Part shown: positions 1-13,900 of the stretch, piece by piece
Numbering within the stretch: the first letter of the stretch is position 1
Layout: every line of letters begins with the position of its first letter
NCBI RefSeq assembly: GCF_905475345.1
Contig: NC_066589.1
Span: 4,149,501 to 4,213,500 of the forward strand
Source: Vespula vulgaris
Lineage: Eukaryota > Arthropoda > Insecta > Hymenoptera > Vespidae
Length of the DNA stretch: 64,000 nt
Direction of reading: 5' to 3'
Notes under the pieces: generated by a model
The model's database searches: none
Told to the model about the DNA's origin: nothing
Seen by the model: the letters and a program-made list of their open reading frames with translations, nothing else
Position numbers and translations under genes: made by a program

Positions 1-1490
1 TTCTTTGGCTGAAAGAATTTCAAAATTATTATCAAACACGACGTTATTCTCCAATAACAAAAGAATATTCTTTTATAACGATGTTAAGACGATAATCGAA
101 CTTTAATCGATTATTCAAATTTAACGATCTACTATCCGATATCATTCCCACTTGATTATTACCAGAGAAGGATAAAAATAAAATGATGATTAGGATGTAA
201 ACGAAATTGCATAGGGTAAACATATAATTATAGGTCAGCAAACGTAAAGCAAACGCACATCTATCGAACGAAGCTTCAAAAATAAAACGAAAAAAACAAA
301 CCATGTGACCTCGTTAAAATAATTATTATTATTATGATTTGACTCGAAATTAGAAATTAAATATAGGATTTCTCGTGGACAGTTTTTTTTTTGCTCGGAT
401 ATTTCTGACAACCATACTACGATCGAATATATCAAATATAAAGCTAGAAGGAAAAACATGCGCGCGGAATATAAAAAAAAGAAACCCATGCAATAATATT
501 AACATGACTTTTGCCAACATCTACAATAAAACTTTACGCTGCGAAAATGTTTTGTGAGAATGACATCGTGTAACCAACAATAATTCCGATCTTGCTTATA
601 CTATTGACAATAACAACCTAAAGAAAATGAAAACAATATAATTCGTATGTTTTTTCAATGAATTCATGATTAATTATACATTCATTAAACATCGAGAAGA
701 AGAAGAAGAACACGACCAAGAACTTGCCGAATAAATTAATTGTTACGACTTGTGCAATGTATCTACCGTAGTCAGCTGAACTTCGCTTTAAATTTTAAAG
801 AGGAATAAACTTGTCCCCTATCGAATGCCCTTAAACTCGGACCTCAAAGATCAAAAAATTTAACATGAGAAGGTCTTCGAAGAATCCACTAACAATTATG
901 TATATCGATCGTTTCGAGAAAAAACTACGGGGAGAGAAAACGTGCTTTCCTTTAAAAGGAAAAGAAGGAAGAAGAGAAAAGCTTGAATATCGATCGATTG
1001 AGGAGCACCTTCCTAGGTCGAGCGTACGATCGTTTTCCCACTTTGTAACGACCACCTTGTGAAATACACATCGATACGTACTATACAGTCTCCTCTATAG
1101 CAGTCAGTCAATGTAGGCCAGGAAAAGCCAACAAAAGTAATCCACAAAGCACCCTGTCAACCATAACTTACACAGTCGATTGCTCGCAGTAACGTTCGGA
1201 CTATATCGTTATGTACATGTGACACGTGTATATAGGTATATATTCAAAAAATAAAATACAAAAATACACGCGAGTGGGACAAGTCGACATTTCGTCGTTT
1301 AATCAATGATGCTGTGACGTCGTGTTATTATCATTACTATTGCTAATGCGTGCAAACCATTTAAAAGATATCTCGAAAAGCTTTGAAAAGCGACGCTGTA
1401 CCGAGAGAAAGGTGCTCGTGTGTAATTGTACATACATTGTGATATATATATATATGTGTGTATATATATATATATATATAAATATATATA

Positions 1491-1610
1491 TCGCACATAT
1501 AGAATTATATACAATTTATATATATATTGCACATATACAATTATATACAATTTATATATATATATTGCATATATACAATTATATACAATTTTTATATATA
1601 TATATATATG
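1491..1610. repeat. AT-rich minisatellite, about three units of 37-39 bp
   Basis: Three successive units contain the shared core ATTATATACAATTT, each followed by a TA run and a GCA(C/T)ATATA start. They sit in a longer TA-rich tract from about 1441. Open frames through it are low-complexity Tyr/Ile peptides and not genes. Confidence 0.75.
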
Positions 1611-2083
1611 TATACAATATAAAAAAGCAGAGTGAGAATAAAACATATTGTCATAGAACGAAATGGAATTTTCGTGTCATTTTTAAGAGTCCGTTCGTCG
1701 ATCGGCTACATATCGTGACATTCGATGTTTCTTCACCGAAAGAATTTTATTCGCGATCTTTTTAAACTTTAACAATGTACCTATGCTACTGTGAACACTC
1801 GTTCGAGCACTTGAATGAATTCGATCGATAATGATCGCGAAACTCTTCCTCGATTGTACGTCGATCGACTTATTAATAAAGATAAATGAAAAAGCTAAGA
1901 TCCTCGATCGTAACTCATACGCAATAATTAAATTATAAACGAGGGAAGTGTTGTGACAAATGGTGCAGTTATACAAAGTGCTTCTTGAGAAAGTCGAACA
2001 CAAAAGCGCGTCAATCGTCGTACTTTTCTCTCGGTGATAAGACAACTGCGAAATATTTAATGAAAAATCTTCTTCGGTGTTAC

Positions 2084-2129
2084 CTGAATCGAGCTTGCTG
2101 TCGGGGAAGACCGCAAAACTGATTTGAAC
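2084..2129 (-). CDS. Candidate tomosyn microexon (46 nt)
   Basis: On the minus strand a 46-base segment is flanked by a pyrimidine-rich acceptor (CACTTTTTCAG) and a usable donor (GTAACA). It is stopless in the phase left by tomosyn exon 14, where it reads as SSNQFCGLPRQQARF. Another frame reads VQISFAVFPDSKLDS. The segment lies downstream of exon 14 in the region where mammalian tomosyns insert alternative exons. I did not recognise the peptide as a known tomosyn sequence, so this is a structural guess only. Confidence 0.25.
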
Positions 2130-2851
2130 CTGAAAAAGTGGTTAGAGTAGAATCTCCTCACACCGTTTACCGAAACGATGAACGGTCAGAGATAAACCGC
2201 TGACATTTCTTTTTTCTTTTATTTTTTTTTTATTTTTTTTCTTTTATCTTTTTTTTCTATTTTTTTTTTTTTGGCATTATATGACGCTTAAATACGATAG
2301 AATGCAAAAAATTTAAAAACTGTCGTCCTTCGATTGTATATGCACGTATGTGTGTGTGTATATATATATGTGATGTTACATCCACAAAAATATTCTGACG
2401 TCTTTGGTTCGAGATAAAGCTTCGAACTTTCATGGAAAGAGGATTTTTCAAACGAAACGAAACATTTTAAGATATCAATAACCTATGTGCGCAAGGACGA
2501 ATGATACAATAAAATTCCTATCCAAAAAAAGTGGTGCAAATTCTAAGTTAAAACATTTCAACTATGCATTCCATACTCATGGGTCGTGCCATAAGGTTCG
2601 GACTACAAGAGCATAATCGAACTTGTTTATCCAAGCAGGAGAACATATGGATTGCTAGTCAAAAAAATTTTATATACAGGCTGACCGAGCAATGTATTAA
2701 TATGTGTATATATATATATATATAGAAAAAAAATTTATATATATATATATAGAGAAAATGGAAAAGTCATATCTTTAAAAATCCATACCAAATAAGTTCA
2801 GTTTTCTGTTCGATCTCGAATGAGATTTTAACTTGACGATTTTGAATCCAA

Positions 2852-2903
2852 GTATCATAGTACCGTTCGTATCATAGTACTATGATACGCGATATCATAG
2901 TAC
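2852..2903. repeat. Cluster of direct and inverted 11-12 bp repeats with a 22 bp palindrome
   Basis: The word TATCATAGTAC occurs at 2853-2863, 2870-2880 and 2893-2903 and in reverse complement at 2877-2887. The segment 2868-2889 is a perfect 22-base palindrome that could form a hairpin or cruciform. No function is assigned. Confidence 0.75.
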
Positions 2904-5900
2904 GAAAAGGATACTTTTCAACGTTGCCTCGATTTCGACGATGATACCGATTATTCGTTATTTGTAATAGCATATTTTTTTAACAGATACCCATCCCTTT
3001 CATTCTCTCTCATTCTCCTTTTTTCATATATTTTTCATAGTATAAAACAATTTTTATCCATCGATAAATAAATAGAAATTTTATTTATCAGTACGTACGT
3101 TCAATTTGCATAAGATTTTTCCCAGTTCGTTGCTATACATTCTGTAGAGCTTCGTGTGAGAAAAAAAGGAAGGCTATAACAGGGTCAATACAAAGAAAGA
3201 TTCCCTGCTGTCTTGTGTTCAAATAACAATAACAACATTTGCATCCCTTTTTCATCTTTTGTCGATTCAAAAGAATGGCAAGACGAAAAATAAAATAAAT
3301 GACTCGTAGAAAGTCTAGTAAATAACAAACGAGTGAGTCTCGTGTTATACGCGCCTCCGTACAAACACTCTTATATTTTATGCATTTCCTTTATAAATTT
3401 TTTTTTTTTCTTTTATACATTTCCTTTCAGTGTAAATGTTTGAATACCCTGATAACATACATTCGCTACTCGATAGGAATTCATTCGTAAGACGAAACAA
3501 TATACATATTTCTATAAAAAACATTTTTAGTATAAGTACGATGAGGAGTTTTATGTACGAATATATTTGCTCGGTAAAACGAAAGAAACCAAAGGAAGAA
3601 ACGATTGAAGAAACGAAAGAAAACTTAGGCATCCTCTCGATGAAGAAATCGACGTTTCCTGAAGAATTACGTTTTATCTTCCTCCAGAAAATATACTATT
3701 TCTTCGCTTTTATCCGATTCGGATCAAAATCATCTTTGTTAATAAAAAAAAAATACGGCGTTTAATTTATACCCGATATAAAAAAGATCGAGAAATATAT
3801 ACGATCCTATAAAATTTATAAGAAAAAGTAAGTTTTTAAAGAATTGCACAAGGAAAAAGTTACGACAGGTAAATGAATGTATTTATAAGAAAATCCATTT
3901 CTTTGAACTATATCGAAGTTATTTAGAAAATATTTCTCTCAAGATCCTTCTTCATTAATCGATGAAATAAAATTCTAATGCATGAAATAAGAAAACGAGT
4001 TTTAAAGTATCAGCGTTAATCTTGGGTAAACACGTCGGATAAACTTTCTCAAGATTACCAACGATGTATCCTCAACTTTTTTAAATATTTCGTTTAGACA
4101 TTTCAATGACAATCAATTAATGTTTCAATCTACAAAGAAATTCTTAGATGGTAGGCCAACTATTCGCAAGATTTCAATGCGATTAGAGACTCATAATCAA
4201 ACATCAAAATATCCTATCATTCCTATAAATAATCGTGATCTGAAATTCTACAGTTCCCTGTAGAAGTCCTTATATGTATACATAAAAAGAAAATATTTCT
4301 TCGTGTTTAGAAAAATTACAAAGAATCGACTTTCTCATAATGGCGATACGAGAAATTTAAGAGAATATTAAAAACGGACCATACATTGGTATTATAAAGT
4401 CCCGCGTTATGATCGCATAAATTCTCAAAAGATGATGCGTCATATAAGACTTCTATCTCATGCGTTTCTACGGGCATCCTATGCATTTCCATTAACACCG
4501 AAAGTACAAAGTATGTAACGAGAGGAAGCGAAGAGAAGGATGGAGAGGAGAGAGGAAGGAGAGGATCAAAAAAGTCAGAAAAAAAAGAAGAAAATGAATA
4601 GTAAGAAGATTGAAACGAAAAAAAAAAGGATAAGAAAGACGAAAGGAAAGATGAAATTAAAAATGGAAAAGGCTTACAGAGGCGGATCGCTTAATCTTAG
4701 AAACTCATATAACCTAGAATTTAAAAAAGCTTTCTTAGAGAGGATTCGTCCTTTTCCGAAAATATATCGAGTAACTTATGGTCCAAGTAAGTACATGAAC
4801 TCGTTCTTCCGATTATTCGACGTGAAACACAATACTGAAAAGTAGACGATGAGAAAATATCGATCGGCTACGATAGAACGTTACTATCCGCCGCTGAATA
4901 TAGAAGAAAAGAGGAAAAAAGGAAGAAAAAAAGAAGAAGAAGAAGAAGAAGAAAGAAAATGGGGCAGAAAAGCGTATCGAGGATTAGCATAGCCTTCCGT
5001 GTAACATTAGTTTAACTCAAACAAATCGCCGCCGGCTGACTTCCTTCTCTAATCCGCGCTAGTACTGCCAATGCGGTGTACATTTTTTACGTATGTACAT
5101 ATTTCTGTTTTTTTTTTCTCTTTTTTCTTTTCTTTTTTTTGGAAGGGAATACATAGAATAACGGATATAGTTATTGACGAGTACGTGAAGATGTTCACTT
5201 TAGATCTCACATATTCGATAAAAGTTGAACAACACTTCACGGATATATTTCCGTGCTCGTTATAAATCGATTTATTTGCTAAACGATACATATCATGGCT
5301 CTACCGAAGCAGTGCTTACTAAAATTGCCAGTGAAACATGCTATCTCATTCGAAACGCATACTCGGTGCGTCTAAAACGTTGAACGACGCGCACCGAATA
5401 GATACACACCGTATTTATAATCGAACGTATCCTTTCAACCCAATGCACCGGCAAACTTTTAAACTAGAGAGAACGTGCTAGCGGCACATCGTGCAATTAT
5501 GGTGTTCCATTGGTGCATACGATCGATGCAGTCGATCTACTTTGACTCTTATGATGTTCTCGTAACTATATATACTCATTCTCCCGTATCCCCATTATTA
5601 AAAGAATTTTAATTGACTCATATTCGAGATTCGCGATCGAATGGCCAACGACCGTATCCGTTACCCTGATCAAACATTCCAAGAATCGATTTTTATCTTT
5701 TCGAAAATCGTTCGTCTCCCATTTATTAATATCAGAGAAAATAGTATTTCAAATGCAAACCGAATCGATTAGAGAAAATAATTTAACCTCTAGCCGGAGA
5801 CATTTCTATTTTAGAGAGTACATGCCGAGAAATAAATAGATATCGTTAATTTTACAACGTCTAACGTCAAAGATCGACCATTAGAAAACCAAATAAAATC

Positions 5901-6221
5901 GTTTCGTCTCCGACGAAAGGTAGGTACGTTAAAAGAAAGACAAGGAGCTGGGGCCACCGTGTTAGCAGTAACGATTCGCGCATATTGTTATCGCACGTGA
6001 GCGTTAATTGATAGAAATTAGTTAAACACGTGCTTCTCGTTAAGAAAGATATTAGGCTTTCTCGTTATTAGTACGACGCGCAGCCTCACGCATTCACACA
6101 CTCGTTCGCCAACACATTCAATCACAATGCAGTAATCTCTAATACGATTAACCGTTAATCTCTAAAAAGGCCACACGAGCAACACAACACTCTTCTCTAT
6201 TTGTAAGATTAAAACACTTAC

Positions 6222-7491
6222 TGAATCTTCTTATAAGATTTCCAGTGAAGGAGTCTGCGACAGGTGCCGTGTTATCCTCGCATCTTAGGTCACAAACGGT
6301 CGATCCATCGGTTTTCTGGTATTTCAGATTAGGCACGGAAAGTAGACGTCCCTCTCTCTTACTCTGTATCCCCATCACTATCCTCTTCAATCGTGGCTTT
6401 CGATCGTTCTCATGCAAGGACAATTCTAAAGGTCTCGCGGCCATCGTGCTCGTAACGTTGGCCGCGTGAGTTCTTTCCACGGGTTCGTTACGTTCAACTC
6501 CTCCGCTTTGTCTCTCTGTTTCGGCATCTGCGTTCTTCGTATCATGAGGACAAGAAGCTTGAGGACTCTCGCGAGCCAAGGGATTCGCACAGGAGGCCGA
6601 CTCGTCCTCCTCAGTCTCAAGACTTTCGACCGGCGAAAGGACTCTCGAGGACTCATTGACGTTGCAATAAAAAACGGAAGAACTCTTCTGAGGGGCGCTC
6701 TCGCTGCCTACCTGCTGCAAAATGGGGTACTCGTATGAACTTTCGGTCGATCGACCCGTTACGACTGAACTCGCCTAAAGTAGTAACGACCACCAGCTCG
6801 TAGGTAGCTATATCAGTACGTATATGGATAGAAAGACACGCGTGTGTGTCTGACATAGAGTAGCGGCCCACTTTGCACCGCTTCCTTTCGGCAGCTAGTT
6901 AGAAGATCCCGAGAATGAATTGACACGTGCCGCGAAGAAGGTCAAGATAATTGACAGCGACGACCTTGAGAAGAAGACGCTTCGGAAATTGGATAGAGAG
7001 AAAGCAGAGAGGAGAAAAAATAGAAAAGAAAGAGAGAGAGAGAGAGAGAGAGAATCAAAGAGAAAAATCGAACGGAGAAAAGGAGACGAAGATACGTCCG
7101 ATAACACGATTTCCCGGTATGTAAGCGCATCTTAAAAAGAACATACAAGTACCCCATTCTGAGATGACACCAAGGACGACGCAAACGTATTCTTTATCTT
7201 GAGATCGACCTTGCTGAGCTGTCGCTTCAGACGAAAACCCTTCCAACCGTGATTCTTCGGGCTGTCTTCGCCGTTCGACGCGGTTGAACTTCCAGAGACG
7301 AGCTTGGCCGCCGAGCCCTCGCTCGTCGATTCCTCGCTCGATTTTTCAACATTGCTTCCGACCGGACAACTCGGATCGCGTGGCGATGCACGCTGACACT
7401 GAGAATGTTGTTGCTGTTGATGATGATGATGTGTTTCTGGTAGCAGCGTCGTTAATATCGGCTCGTTCTCCCTCGTCGCTTCCGGCTGAGT
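6222..7491 (-). CDS. Tomosyn: Tomosyn exons 13 and 14: variable linker
   Basis: Two exons, 7153-7491 and 6222-6714, keep the tomosyn frame after residue 674. Exon 13 (about residues 675-787) has a His/Gln run (HHHHQQQQH), a Ser/Glu-rich stretch and a basic segment GWKGFRLKRQLSKVDLKIK. Exon 14 (about 788-951) begins VGSESAPQKSSSVFYC, is acidic and Ser/Thr-rich, and ends near LLSVPNLKYQK and FTGNLIRRF. They sit where vertebrate tomosyns have the poorly conserved, alternatively spliced segment between the propellers, which fits their low complexity. Assignment rests on phase, strand, position and coding-like composition more than on firm recognition, so exon 13's acceptor (CATCAG at 7492-7497) is the least certain junction. 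An overlapping frame at 7346-7582 is also open but does not fit the phase. Confidence 0.65.
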
Positions 7492-9395
7492 CTGATGGAT
7501 TCAACATGTTGGGCTTTGCACAATCAATCGGTTCATTAGGTACAAAAAACAGAACATTCGTTCTACGACTAAAAGCAGGCACAATCCAATCGTATTATAC
7601 GTAGCGCGGCTCTCTTATCGCTGCCATTAAATTAAACACGCTCGCCGGCTGATTTCAACGAGAAGGCCGCACCGATTTGGACCCGAGAATTGAAAGGTAT
7701 GCTCGTATCAAGGTACTTCCTTATACTCGACGTGTGCTAGCGATAATCGCTGACCAACGCGATAACATGTTCTTTCTCGTGTATAGTTTTCACATCACGC
7801 TTTCGGCTATCGGTTGTGATTAATTTTTCATTTCCCTTTCTTTAGTCTCTTTCAACACTCCATCGAAAAAGCCTACGACTATTGTGTTTTAAATTGCATA
7901 CTGCATTTTCGTGCCCGTTTTAATACACGTTTTGTCGAGATAACAGTTTATACATTATTCGATAATGAAAAAGAAAATTCGAAATAACACAATTCGATTC
8001 GATGCATCTTTTTTTCTTTCTTTTCTTTTTAATCACATCCGTTGATGAGAAAAAAAGAAAATTGTCGTTTTCGAGCATAATCGTTTGCTACGTCTTCGAA
8101 ACACCACACACATGTCACTTAACACACTGAAAGCCGCGTGAAATTCCTACGGACTTCTATCAGAATTAATATAATGAGTGAAGATTCTTAATTATAATCG
8201 TAATCGCTAATCGGTATGTGCTAATGTTTCAACGATTTAATGTAGAAAATTATGAGAAGTGCAATAATTCGAGCCTAACGTTTTTTAAATGAAAATAATA
8301 TTGCAGAAACGTGGTCACTTGTCACTTCCCAGTTTCGATAAGGAATTTGCGATATCTAGATAAGACCATGAGCAAAGAATATTTGAATAATAAATTCTGC
8401 GAGACGAGGTTTCTGATTATAATAATTGCTTAAGATGCTCGTAAAATTTTCTATAGCACTAGACATCGACGTAGTGATAAAGAATTATTCTAGGTTCTTC
8501 GAATATACGTATCCCCATTACGGAAAGCAATACAGCTTCGTTTCTCGAATAGAAATTTCAATTTAGCTTCTAAATAGTTTGAAATATTAGATTATATAGG
8601 AGTCGTCGTACGACCCGATATAAAATACCCAAGAAGTGATCTAACGAAATTACATGTAGTATCTATCTTGAGAGTAACTTTAAAACATCTCTGATATATA
8701 ATCGCATTTCAAAGAGGATGTCTATTTTTTCCCTTTATTTATCAACTAAGCATGACTCAAGACAGTACACAAAAAGGATTTAAGATGAACATTTATACAT
8801 TTCGTGTGTTCTATGTATCTGCGTTTAAGGTGTATCATGAAAGTAATTAATTTAATCATTTTCATTGACGAACAAGAAATAATAACGAATATATTTTGAA
8901 TGAACTAATGAGTTTTGTAAAAATTAACATCTACCTACACGAACTACAATAACCAATTAATCTTTATGTGTGCAGATATGCATTACATGCAGTGGAAAAG
9001 TAATATTTTTCCTAGACTACGTGAAACTTTACTTTCGTAAGGGAAAAACAAACGAGATAAATAATCTTGTAATTGTCATCGACGACATATAGATACGTGT
9101 GAAAAACTCGTAGCGTCCAAGCGTAAAGAATATTAAAGTCGTCGATATGATATAAGAAACAAACGATGGCAAAGCCCATATAAACAGGAAGAAAATTGAT
9201 AAAATAAACGACCCTACTAGGGTTCTTTCATTTATACCTACAACGACGCAATAACCTGCACTTCCCATCGAACTCACAGATAAGATACACCGTGTAATCG
9301 TGTAATATATGTGAGTGTGTGTGAATGTACGTTTTCACGTATCGTTACAGAGTGCATATAATTACTGATAATTTCGTTCATGCAATTTTTATCTC

Positions 9396-9438
<43 letters not shown>

Positions 9439-10909
9439 CATATATATTAAAGTTTTAACACAATGCATTGCCCCGAGCATATCGAATCTCGTCTCATTTC
9501 GTATTCTAATTCTTGTTATCTTCGATTAAATGTCCGATACATATGTTCCTGAGCTACATCACAGGCCATATTCACACCATCTCGTTTCACGTAAAACGTG
9601 CATGCAATAGAAGATTCGATCAAACGTACATTTGAAAACCAGGAATGAATTTCGAATTTTATCGCGGAATGTAAGTTATTGTAATACATCGTAGCGATAC
9701 CGTTTCTCTAATACTTATTTTCACAAATTTAGTTGCTCCATATTGTCCCTCTGTGCATAATTTAATTTCTACATACCCAACATCGATCCAATCACTTAAT
9801 ATACCACAGACCGAACTACAATTAAAATTTAACAACTCACTAACAATTAAACTACCTACGTCCGATAGAACTGAAAAACTTTCACATATTAAAACTTAAT
9901 GACGCGTATATGTAAGTGTCTAGCAATTCGTTTAGTTAAAAAAATGTTGGCCTTACTTGTTTCAATGTGGGTAGACACATAGTAGTTAGCTAAACATTAA
10001 ATACATAATGTACATAAGCGCGATCACAGAACATTTTTCTTATAAAATTATTTTATCAAGAAGATAAGAAGAAAGAAAGAAAGAAAGAAAGAAAAAAAGA
10101 AAAAAAAAAAAGAAAAGGAGGCGAGTATATCATTATCGTAATTGTATCAACATTTGTCTACCATAAACGGTATGTATTGTGTTATTTAATTTTACATACC
10201 ACAAAATACGTGTCAATGCTATGATGTGAGAGATTGTAAGAACGATAAAAAAAAGTACAAATGATTATTGACTTCGATATACCGACGCATGGAAAATGAC
10301 AAGTTTGACCAATATCGCTCGTGCAATTTTCGATTGGATCTGATATACACGTTAGTAAATATCATCGTGTTGGATCGAGTTTTTATTTATAACAAATATT
10401 TTAATATTTTCTTTTGATTTTGTCGCGAAATTTATTACGAGTTAAGCTACAATTAAAGTTTCAATTTAACTCCACGAATTCGATGGGCGTACTTTTCTCC
10501 AATGGAAAATCAATTGTACTATTCGTACATCGTTCTTCTACAATAATTATGGTACGCAACTTCTTGGACACTTCTTTTTTTGATAGAACCATCCCTATGC
10601 TGCAAGGTATATTAATGTTTTCCCCGCGGCATACCTACGCTACTCGTATTGATATTTTCGTTTGAAATTTGGTATTTCTATGAAGTAAAAAATCAATAGA
10701 AAAAAGAACCGAGTAAAAAAAGATTTACATTTTTCATTATCGCTACAATATTTAAAATTTCTAAATAAAGTGACATCTATTCAACACGTCTATCTTATTG
10801 TACGCGAGAGAATTTTAGGCGGTAAGATTTAAATCTCTTACGCTCATGCATATCACACGCCTCTAAAATTCATTTTGGCTACAAAAGAACGCAAGCTATA
10901 ATAATAACG

Positions 10910-10961
<52 letters not shown>

Positions 10962-13900
10962 ATAATGCTCGGTAAACGAGCATTCGAGTAGCAAAAAACG
11001 CGCGTCAACGATTATACATATAATGTATAAAAACCATCTACGTATAAAAATTCGTGAGAAAATGAAATCTTTTCTCGACGTACGTATAAAAATTAAAGCG
11101 ATCTATACTTGTTATCGAGAAAATTCAATGCCGCATAAAATGTTAAACTATCCTCTTTGTAAAATAAAAATCTGTATGGTTAGCTTATAAGAAAATTCGA
11201 CAATCATGCAATGATAAATAATTTCAGCGATGGTACTTAAATCAAACAAAATGCAAAAACGTCCAGGATTGAAAGTTTCCAAGAAGTTTTTCAAAATAGG
11301 GCGGTAAAACGGTGGAGAGAATATAACCGAAAAATAAATATCTTTCTAACATTTAAGAAAGAAGTACATTTTACCTGATCCGCACTCGGGCTCCTTGCTT
11401 TATCTTCGTTTTCTCGCTTTGAATCATCTTGCCGCTTGGGACTTCGCAGAACTCGTTGGTAAGGATCACCGCTTCCGCCAAGGTCCGTCGTGTGCAGCAC
11501 GATCAAAGAGATTTTCTGCACGATATCGATTATTACTAACCCTGTCTCGTTTCCATAGGCCATTCTGAAATTCAACAGTTCGTGCCTTACGTAGATATCA
11601 CTCTTTCTTTCTTTTTTTTTTAGATCAACTGAATTTTGTAGCAATATCAAAAAACCAAAAAAAAAAAAAAGAACATGTTCAAGTATTAAAGGTACGATGA
11701 TACTTTTCTACTGTTACGCGAGATATATATATATAATTCTTTCGCGATAAAGATCTTGAGCAAATTAAAAAAAAGAAAAGAAAATGATAAAATATTAACA
11801 GGAAATATCGAGAAGATGTTAAACTATTGAAATAATTAAATGAACGAAGGATTAAAAGAATGGAAATAATTTGTCGGATACATACAATCCATAAGATGAA
11901 TTTAAACTGAGGGCTGTTATGTTTTCAGGTTGCTCCCCGCTCGGTGCGATCGTTAGACAAATCAAAGTTGCTTGAAAACCAGCCGCTCGTTTTTGCAAAC
12001 CGGTCTTCACTTTCAATGGATGATTATGTTCTGATGTGTGTTTGGACTCTCCGCCTGAAGGAACATTGCCCGTCGCTGGCGCATCGTGATCCGGCGAAGT
12101 TTCTATTTCTCTCAATGGATTTTGGCTCAATGATATCTCTAATGTCTAAACCGTGCACACCAAGTTTGATCTTTCAGAAACGTCATGATATCTTTTTAAT
12201 CTTACAAATATATTAATGTTATTCTAATAATTCGATCCTAACAGAAAATATTATAAATAACGTTAGGAAATACTCACGACTACTTCCGACATACTTTCAG
12301 CCTTCTTAAATTTAAATAATACAACGTATTTCCCCGAACCAGCGATCGCCAATTTTCGACTTTCGGGACAGAGATAAATAAGCTGTATCGCCAATGGATC
12401 TTCCTCCGAATCCACGCTTCGGACTCTACTCTTTTCAAAAAGCTTTGCCGTCTTTAATTTGTAAAGAACTTGTAACGTACCGGCAGAGGCGTCCCAAAAT
12501 TTTATACTACCATCCGCATGCCTGTTTATAATCGCATTAATTATAACAACACTCGAATCCAAAGCCGACGACAATAATCTCTCACGTCAAATATTCATCA
12601 CTACTCACCCTGTAAGAATAATTTCATTGTAACTGCTCGAACTAGAACTCCATTCTCCACCAGAGACCGGCCACTCTTTTTCGCTGAATCCAGTTTTCTT
12701 TTGCGATTTAGATCCAACCGAATAAAAAGCAGGTACCAAATCTGACGGGCAATCGGCGAAATACGCACAACAAGTCACTGGTGATTCGTGTATGTCCATT
12801 GGATATGGATTTTCAAAACATGGAAATCCAGGAGTTAACAAATCGATGATCACAAGATCGTTCTGTAGTAAAACCACAACAGCGTAAGGATCCTGGAAAT
12901 CTGTGAAAGAATCGGCAACTTTCATTTGCAAAGTCGAAATATATATTGTCGTCTTGGAAATAGAATTAATGTTGTATCATAGAATACACCATCGTGGTCG
13001 CTGTAACTAATTATTTGAAGCATCCGTGAAAATGTAATAAAATCGTTGAAAGGCAAAAGAAATCTCGATGAAGCATAGATCACATACCACTCGTCCAAGG
13101 ACTATCGCAAAGCGTTATAAAATCTACGACATTGTGCTCCATCTCTAAGACCGTCGTGGTTTTTCCGTGTATCACTGTAATACTAGGGGTCCTTCCAGTT
13201 GTGTCGTACGCTAGTCCACCGGAAAATATGACGTACGCTTCTCTGCAGCAAAATAAATTACATGTTTCAAAATAAAACCTTTCCAGGATTCATATGAAAA
13301 CTCTACGAAAAAAAAGCGAAATTGAAAAAGAATTAGACGAACCCGGATCTTGACAGTTTCCATTCCACTTTTTGTATAGATTTACATGGTTCCGGCTCTC
13401 CGTCTTTGGTAGCTTTCGCTAAGGAAGAAAAAAAACTTTTTGCTAGACTCGACGATTCGACAACGTAATATAACGAGATGTACATACATACATACATACA
13501 TAAATACATACATACATACATACATATATATATATGTATATATATATACATATAAAGGTAGAAACGTAAGAGAGAATTTAAACGAGAATATATTATATAG
13601 CAGGAGTGTTGCCTGACATATCCGATAACACAATTATGAGCATAGAGAATCGAAGAGAGGATATTGACTCTCACCGTGTGGATGCGTGACATTTGTTGGC
13701 TTTAATTGACGCACCGTCCAAGTCAATAGCGAACCATCGCTGTGACTAGACATAAATTGTTTGCCTTCGTGATGCCATGTTATTGATTTCAAGGGTTCGT
13801 CGCTGTGACATCTGTAATCCGCGCTCTTCGTTTTCAAATCCCAAAAGACGATCTGTCCGCTTTCATATCCGATCAGAATCTGAAAACAAAAAGTTCCAAA

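Larger units (their letters stand above)
1..6221. other. Tomosyn downstream intron; no firm gene
   Basis: Apart from the 46-base candidate exon I see no coding segment. The stretch holds TA-rich microsatellites (about 1441-1615, 2707-2752), T-rich runs (2208-2272, 5107-5140), purine-rich sequence at 4520-4660 and 4910-4960, and a cluster of short palindromes at 2852-2903. It is most simply the intron after tomosyn exon 14. Confidence 0.6.

Noticed and set aside
1299..1765. Overlapping open frames on both strands, up to 147 codons
   Set aside because: They are translations of the TA-rich minisatellite (Tyr/Ile runs) with no family features.
7346..7582. Ser/Thr-rich open frame on the minus strand
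   Set aside because: It overlaps tomosyn exon 13 in another frame and does not fit the splice phase.
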